NCBI GenBank assembly: GCA_025455395.1
Contig: JALOMO010000008.1
Span: forward strand, 1 to 45,541
Direction: 5' to 3'
Source of the DNA: Bacteroidales bacterium
GTDB taxonomy: Bacteria; Bacteroidota; Bacteroidia; Bacteroidales; VadinHA17
Length of the DNA: 45,541 nt
In this document: positions 40,553-45,541 of the stretch, in pieces
Position numbering within the stretch: the first letter of the stretch is position 1
Layout: each line of letters opens with the position of its first letter
The notes under the pieces: model-generated
Told to the model about the DNA's origin: nothing
What the model saw: the letters and a program-made list of their open reading frames with translations, nothing else
Database searches by the model: none
Made by a program: the position numbers and the translations under genes

Positions 40553-43390
40553 ATGAAAAACAAATTCTACAAAACGGTAATTCTTATCTTACTGATTAAT
40601 TCAAATATTATCCACTCACAGACCACCGGTGGAATTATTAGCGGTGTTGTTAAGGAACAGGCGACAGGTATAACAATGCCAGGCGTAAACGTCGTCATAG
40701 AAGGCACACTGAGGGGCGCTGCGACGGATGCAGACGGTAACTTTACAATATCGGGAATAGAACCTGGAAAGTACAATCTCATTTTTACATTCATTTCTTT
40801 TCAGACCCTCAGGATCGAAGGCATTGAGGTTAAATCAAACGCCAAAGCCGAAGTGACTGCAATGATGACAGATGCAGCAATAGAACTGAATGATGTTGTT
40901 GTTGTCGCTACCAAGAGAAATGACAGCGAGATATCTGTCATGAATAATATAAAAAACAGTCCAGTGGTTGTCACCGGAGTATCGGCCCAGCTGATAAGCC
41001 GTACACAGGATAAAGATGCCTCCGAGGTGGTTAAGCGGCTCCCAGGAGTCTCAGTGGTGGATGACAGGTTCATTGTTGTAAGAGGACTTTCATCACGATA
41101 TAATAACGTGTGGCTTAACAACTCATCTGCTCCCAGCCTTGAGTCTGATACCAGGTCATTCTCATTTGACCTCATACCCTCATCGATGATTGAAAACATT
41201 TTTATTCTAAAATCTCCCACAGCAGATCTTCCTGCTGATTATTCCGGAGGTTTTATAAAGGTATCCACGACTGGTATTCCTGAAAAGAACAGTTTTTTCT
41301 TTTCGTATGGGACCACCTTCAGGCAATACTCAACCTTTAAAAGTTATGACAGGGAGGCAGGCGGCCAGCTCGACTGGCTGACGGCCGGTTCTTCGTTCAG
41401 GGCTCTTCCTGACGAAATGCCTTCGCACCTTGACCAATACGAGAGCGCCACAAATCCAGACATAAGGAACAGGGTTACAGAGATTGGGCAGAGCCTCAAT
41501 AATTCGTGGGAACCTTTAGCGGTAACAGCGTTACCTGATCAGAAATTCTCAATAGGATGGAACAACAGGATAGAAAAGGGCAAATTTATCGCAGGTAATG
41601 TCACATCTCTTACATATAGTTTCTCAAATGTTTTCACTGAGGTGAAGACAAATAATTACTCGATCTACAACTTTGCCTACGATACTCCCGGCTTTCTTGA
41701 TGAATTTATTGATGATCAGTATAAATCAAATGCGAGGATCGGTTTGATGCATAACTGGACATTTTATCCGGCTGATGGACTTAAAATTGAATTCAGGAAC
41801 TTCTTTACAAGTACTTCACAGTCCAGGGTGACTTCAAGAGAAGGGGTAGACTGGTACAATAACGGACGTTATGTAAGCGCCGGTGAGACAAAATACAGCA
41901 ACAGACTGATCTATTCAGGTCAGCTAAGTGCCGAGAAACTATTAAATGAGGGCAACACAATTATTGACTTTACCGCAGGTTACTCTCTCTCCTCCAAGGA
42001 TGAACCGGATATCAGGAGATACAGGTACATTAGCAATGATCCGGAAGTCACGCCTTTCGCATTAATGTTCGGTAATAATCCGGATCTTTCTTCTGTTGCG
42101 CGAATGTGGCTCGATCTGGAGGAGGACAACATCTCAGGGATGTTCAACTTCACCCGGAAATTCAGGATCGGGAACATGGAGACCGATTTCAGGAGCGGGA
42201 TATATGCCGAGAGCCGCAGCAGGACTTTCACTGCCAGGAATTTCGGATATGCGATGGCCAGCGATTCATCGACTTTTTCTTCAACCTATCTTACTGTCGG
42301 TGAGGTATTCGATCCTGAAAACATAAATCTCACAGACGGAATCAAACTGAAGGAGATAACGGCATTATCCGACTCCTACTCTGCAATGAGCTATATTGTT
42401 GCGGGGTATCTTAACCTGAGGATAAAGCCTACAGCCCTGACTGATCTCTCGCTTGGCCTCAGGATAGAAAAGGACCGTCAGGAACTCTCAAGTTACAAGC
42501 AAGGTACAACAACACCAGTGAATGTGGTGAGGGACACAATAAACTTCTTTCCCTCCGCAAACTTCTCATATAGTCTTACATCAAAGAGCCTGCTCAGAAT
42601 TACTTACGGCATGTCAGTCAACAGGCCTGAATTCAGGGAAATGGCTCCGTTTTATTTCGTTGACTTTGATCAGAATGCCGGTATATACGGAAATGAAGAT
42701 ATCAAGCAGGCATATATCCATAATATTGACCTGAGGTATGAGTTCTACCCCGGCAACAATGAGACTTTCAACATTGGGATATTCTACAAGGATTTCACTA
42801 ACCCGATAGAGGTAAGCATCAGGGGTAACAATCCGACACAGTTCTCATTTGATAACATTGCTTCGGCTTACAGTTACGGTATAGAAACGGAGGCCCGCAA
42901 GACACTCGGATTCATAAGTGACGGCCTGAGGGATTTCAGTGCAGTCTTTAACCTGGCGCTTATTAAAAGTTCGGTATCGTTTGACAGACCCCTCCAGGGA
43001 CAGTCACCATACATTGTGAATGTGGGGCTGTTCTACCAGAAACCTGAAAAGGGGATTTCAGCAAGCCTGGTTTATAACAGGATCGGGAAAAGAATCGTTG
43101 CCATTGGCAGACCGTCTCCAAATGAGTGGGAAAGCATTCCTGACATATATGAGATGCCGCGTAACGAAGTTGACCTGTCGGTCACAAAGCGGATAGGGAA
43201 GTATGTGGAAGTGAAGGCCGGAATCAGGGATCTGTTTAGTGAAAAAGTAATCTACCAGCAGAACGTGAATACAGTTGTCGATATGTCTTTATACGGTGGT
43301 GATGGAACAAAGGCCTTTGACAGAAACCAGGTCACAAAAGCATTTTACCCGGGAAGGCAATTCTCACTCGGGATATCTGTAAAACTATGA
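40553..43390 (+). CDS. TonB-dependent outer-membrane receptor with carboxypeptidase-like N-terminal domain
   Basis: A 945-residue outer-membrane receptor. The signal peptide is MKNKFYKTVILILLINSNI, cleaved near IHSQ. A carboxypeptidase-regulatory-like domain follows (about residues 28-110: IISGVVKEQATGITMPGVNV), then the plug with IELNDVVVVATKRN (TonB box region) and KRLPGVSVVDDRFIVVRGLS. The barrel ends with FSLGISVKL. It is shorter than SusC proteins and has no SusD partner; the lipoprotein gene 33 bases downstream appears to be its companion. The ligand is unknown. Confidence 0.9.
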   Translation: MKNKFYKTVILILLINSNIIHSQTTGGIISGVVKEQATGITMPGVNVVIEGTLRGAATDADGNFTISGIEPGKYNLIFTFISFQTLRIEGIEVKSNAKAEVTAMMTDAAIELNDVVVVATKRNDSEISVMNNIKNSPVVVTGVSAQLISRTQDKDASEVVKRLPGVSVVDDRFIVVRGLSSRYNNVWLNNSSAPSLESDTRSFSFDLIPSSMIENIFILKSPTADLPADYSGGFIKVSTTGIPEKNSFFFSYGTTFRQYSTFKSYDREAGGQLDWLTAGSSFRALPDEMPSHLDQYESATNPDIRNRVTEIGQSLNNSWEPLAVTALPDQKFSIGWNNRIEKGKFIAGNVTSLTYSFSNVFTEVKTNNYSIYNFAYDTPGFLDEFIDDQYKSNARIGLMHNWTFYPADGLKIEFRNFFTSTSQSRVTSREGVDWYNNGRYVSAGETKYSNRLIYSGQLSAEKLLNEGNTIIDFTAGYSLSSKDEPDIRRYRYISNDPEVTPFALMFGNNPDLSSVARMWLDLEEDNISGMFNFTRKFRIGNMETDFRSGIYAESRSRTFTARNFGYAMASDSSTFSSTYLTVGEVFDPENINLTDGIKLKEITALSDSYSAMSYIVAGYLNLRIKPTALTDLSLGLRIEKDRQELSSYKQGTTTPVNVVRDTINFFPSANFSYSLTSKSLLRITYGMSVNRPEFREMAPFYFVDFDQNAGIYGNEDIKQAYIHNIDLRYEFYPGNNETFNIGIFYKDFTNPIEVSIRGNNPTQFSFDNIASAYSYGIETEARKTLGFISDGLRDFSAVFNLALIKSSVSFDRPLQGQSPYIVNVGLFYQKPEKGISASLVYNRIGKRIVAIGRPSPNEWESIPDIYEMPRNEVDLSVTKRIGKYVEVKAGIRDLFSEKVIYQQNVNTVVDMSLYGGDGTKAFDRNQVTKAFYPGRQFSLGISVKL

Positions 43391-43422
43391 CAGCAATACA
43401 ATAATCAAACAAATACTTAATT

Positions 43423-45054
43423 ATGAAAACCTACAATTTTACTGAAACTTTTAAATTATTCTTCCTTGGAGTCTTACTCCTGGCATTTTCATCATGTGAG
43501 AAGGATGTGCCCGTAACAGCCCTTGCTCTCGACAAGCAGACTGCCACAGTCTCCGTCGGAGCTACTGTTGTTCTGGCTCCGGTTATCGATCCGGCTGATG
43601 CAACAAACAAGGATGTTATCTGGACCACAAGTAATGCTTCGGTCGCAACCGTTGCAGATGGTGTTGTAACAGGTGTGGCACTGGGAATGGCAACCATTAC
43701 TGCCACCTCATCTGACAATTCTCAGTTTACTGCTACCTGTGAAGTAACAGTAGTTCCGTCAACCGGTCAGGTTATTACTGTCTCAGGTGATATAACCGCT
43801 GATACAAAATGGTATTCCCAGGCAAAGTATCTGCTCTCAGGCTTCGTCTATGTCAAGAACAATGCAACGCTGACGATTGAGGCAGGAACTATAATCAAGG
43901 GTGTCTCCAACACAAAAGCCACACTGATAATAGAAAGAGGTTCTAAGATCATCGCTGCAGGTACAGCTAGCAAACCCATTGTATTCACCTCCGATAAACC
44001 TGTTGGCCAGAGAGCTACCGGTGACTGGGGCGGGGTGGTCATATGTGGTTTAGCAAAGACAAACAAGCATGATGAAGGCACCGGTGTCGGCATTGCAGAG
44101 GGCGGTATTGGCTCAAAATATGGCGGCACTGATGACAATGACAACTCAGGTATACTGCAGTATGTCAGGATTGAGTTCCCGGGTATTCCGCTGACATCAA
44201 CTGCAAACAGCGAGATTAACGGCCTTACACTATATTCAGTTGGCAAGGCAACAGTTATTGATCACATTCAGGTCTCCTATTCAGGCGATGACTCATATGA
44301 ATGGTTCGGCGGAAATGTGAATGCAAGATACCTCGTTGCCCTTGGTGGCCTTGATGACGGTTTCGATACTGACAACGGCTTCAGTGGCAAGATTCAGTTC
44401 GGTTTTATCCTTCAGGACCCTGCAAAATCAGATCAGTCCGGCTCAAATGCCTTTGAGACTGACAATGATGCTGACGGTTCGCTCCTGACACCGGTCACTG
44501 CACCTCTGTTCTCAAATGTTACTGCTTACGGTCCGTTTACAGTAGCAGCAACTCTGCCCGAGGGCTCAAAGCATGAAAAAGCTTTACACCTGAGAAGAGG
44601 AACAATGACATCTGTTTACAATTCCGTATTTGCCGGCTTCCCTCAGGGGCTCTCTATTGATGGTCAGAAGGGAAATTCTCCCACCAGGGCTGATCTTAAC
44701 GAGCTGCAGCTTGAAAATGTGATAATGGCAGGTATGACTGTGAATTATATTGAGAAGACAGGTACGGTGGCAACACCTTATACTGTTGCACAGCATGAGG
44801 CTTACTTCCGTACTGCAGCAAGAAACAACCGTGATGATTTGACAGTTGCTGACATTATAGGATCTTCACTGATTAATCTGAAATCACCTGTTCTTCTTCC
44901 CCCGGCAGGCTCTGTGCTGCTTACAGGTGCTTCCTTTACCAATAGCCGCCTCACCGATCCTTTCTTCACCGCTGTAACCTACAGAGGGGCATTCGGTACA
45001 CAGGACTGGACTTCCGGGTGGTGCAACTGGGATCCCCAGAACACCGTTTATTAG
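43423..45054 (+). CDS. Lipoprotein with BIG2 Ig-like domain and right-handed beta-helix-like region
   Basis: A 543-residue lipoprotein (LAFSSC, cysteine at residue 25). Residues about 30-112 form a bacterial Ig-like (BIG2) domain: SVGATVVLAPVIDPADATNK, TTSNASVATVADGVVTGVA. From about 120 the protein turns to strand-rich repeats with YVKNNATLTIEAGTIIKG and RGSKIIAAGTASKPIVFTSD, like a parallel beta-helix, ending GAFGTQDWTSGWCNWDP. It follows the TonB-dependent receptor by 33 bases and has its own terminator. The pairing suggests a surface partner for the receptor, in the place SusD has for SusC. No enzymatic motif is visible. Confidence 0.8.
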   Translation: MKTYNFTETFKLFFLGVLLLAFSSCEKDVPVTALALDKQTATVSVGATVVLAPVIDPADATNKDVIWTTSNASVATVADGVVTGVALGMATITATSSDNSQFTATCEVTVVPSTGQVITVSGDITADTKWYSQAKYLLSGFVYVKNNATLTIEAGTIIKGVSNTKATLIIERGSKIIAAGTASKPIVFTSDKPVGQRATGDWGGVVICGLAKTNKHDEGTGVGIAEGGIGSKYGGTDDNDNSGILQYVRIEFPGIPLTSTANSEINGLTLYSVGKATVIDHIQVSYSGDDSYEWFGGNVNARYLVALGGLDDGFDTDNGFSGKIQFGFILQDPAKSDQSGSNAFETDNDADGSLLTPVTAPLFSNVTAYGPFTVAATLPEGSKHEKALHLRRGTMTSVYNSVFAGFPQGLSIDGQKGNSPTRADLNELQLENVIMAGMTVNYIEKTGTVATPYTVAQHEAYFRTAARNNRDDLTVADIIGSSLINLKSPVLLPPAGSVLLTGASFTNSRLTDPFFTAVTYRGAFGTQDWTSGWCNWDPQNTVY

Positions 45055-45081
45055 TCCGTTTGATGGTTTGACAACCCTTTG

Positions 45082-45113
45082 AAAAGGGGTGCACCGGAGC
45101 ACCCCTTTTTTTA
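45082..45113 (+). terminator. Intrinsic terminator of the receptor/lipoprotein operon
   Basis: GGGGTGC-ACCGGA-GCACCCC (45086-45105), extended by AAAA/TTTT pairs and a T-run, 28 bases after the lipoprotein stop codon. Confidence 0.92.
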
Positions 45114-45155
45114 TTCTGTTGGATGACTCTCAGAGATGCATCCATTGACATAAGA

Positions 45156-45186
45156 ACAAAAAAAGAGCCACTCTTCAGTGGCTCTT
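45156..45186 (-). terminator. Intrinsic terminator of the L19 gene
   Basis: AAGAGCCACT-CTTC-AGTGGCTCTT (45163-45186), followed by a T-run on the minus strand, about 19 bases after the L19 stop codon. Confidence 0.92.
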
Positions 45187-45204
45187 CCGTTATGACAGGT
45201 TGAT

Positions 45205-45541
45205 CTAGTAAATCTTCTCCCTGATACGGGCTTTCTTGCCGGTAAGCTTTCTAAGGTAGAATATACGTGCTCTGCGCACCTTCCCGTACTTGTTCACTTC
45301 CACCTTATCAATGAATGGGGACTGAACAGGGAAGATCCTTTCAACGCCAATATTACCAGACATTTTACGAACGGTGAAGGTGGCTGTAGTGCCCGATCCT
45401 CCTGATCGCTGAATAACCACGCCGCGATACTGCTGTATCCTCTCCTTGTTACCTTCAACGATTTTATAGTGAACTGTAACAGTGTCTCCGGCTTTGAATT
45501 TCGGAAACTCATTATTTACAGCAAATTCCTTTTCAACAACT
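45205..45541 (-). CDS. rplS: Ribosomal protein L19 (partial, 5' end outside window)
   Basis: The C-terminal 111 residues of bL19, a large-subunit protein at the interface with 30[41 protein letters not shown] and [20 protein letters not shown] match L19 throughout. Only a few N-terminal residues are missing outside the window. The internal GTG at 45420 is not the true start, because coding continues in frame to the window end. The gene is terminated by the hairpin at 45156-45186. Confidence 0.96.
   Translation of the reverse strand, partial: VVEKEFAVNNEFPKFKAGDTVTVHYKIVEGNKERIQQYRGVVIQRSGGSGTTATFTVRKMSGNIGVERIFPVQSPFIDKVEVNKYGKVRRARIFYLRKLTGKKARIREKIY

Noticed and set aside
1-45541. CRISPR array, phage or insertion sequence
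   Set aside because: No regularly spaced direct repeats of 25-40 bases, no transposase, integrase or phage structural gene was seen on either strand.

Overview
The window looks like a chromosomal segment of a Bacteroidota bacterium, most likely Bacteroidales. This rests on several signs: an adjacent SusC/SusD pair, a second TonB-dependent receptor with a surface lipoprotein, a DUF4831 lipoprotein, A-rich leaders without Shine-Dalgarno sites, repeated TTTG-N19/20-TAnnTTTG promoters typical of the Bacteroidota primary sigma factor, and a tRNA gene without an encoded CCA. No phage, IS element or CRISPR array is visible. Several intergenic gaps hold structured or short-period repeats.

Layout. 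1-5293 (-): a TonB energising cluster (small membrane protein, PstS-like binding protein, TPR protein, ExbB, ExbD, and a second ExbD cut by the window edge). 5414-7201 (-): a POT-family peptide transporter. 7355-10019 (+): bifunctional NAD(P)H-hydrate repair enzyme and a DUF4831 lipoprotein. 10166-10687 (-): exported thioredoxin-like protein. 10860-13738 (+): MFS transporter and PepD dipeptidase. 13790-20207 (-): acyl-CoA carboxylase operon (carboxyltransferase, biotin carboxylase, biotin carrier) ending in a PhoD-like phosphatase lipoprotein. 20359-23492 (-): sugar operon (FHS-type transporter, NahK-like sugar kinase, SGNH esterase), divergent from a GbsR/MarR regulator at 23670 with two inverted repeats between them. 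24241-26065 (+): HAD phosphatase and an atypical ROK protein. 26227-31070 (+): SusC/SusD pair with no enzyme beside it. 31148-35801 (-): ChaN-like protein, MFS transporter, family 2 glycosyltransferase and a NapC/NirT-type multihaem cytochrome. 36180-36812 (+): small outer-membrane beta-barrel. 36813-37587: no credible gene, but a large multi-hairpin repeat and tRNA-Arg(ACG) on the minus strand. 37588-45054 (+): AsmA-like protein with an 11-residue-repeat tail, a TonB-dependent receptor and a BIG2-domain lipoprotein. 45205-45541 (-): ribosomal protein L19, cut by the window edge.

Functionally the segment is dominated by envelope transport: three TonB-linked outer-membrane components could draw on the ExbB/ExbD motor at the left end, and imported peptides and sugars could be handled by the POT transporter with PepD, and by the FHS transporter with its kinase. 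The least explained parts are the composite repeat at 36884-37148, the homologous palindromes at 13755 and 40410, the AsmA hendecad tail, the receptor/lipoprotein pair at the right end, and the ROK protein that has lost its zinc motif.
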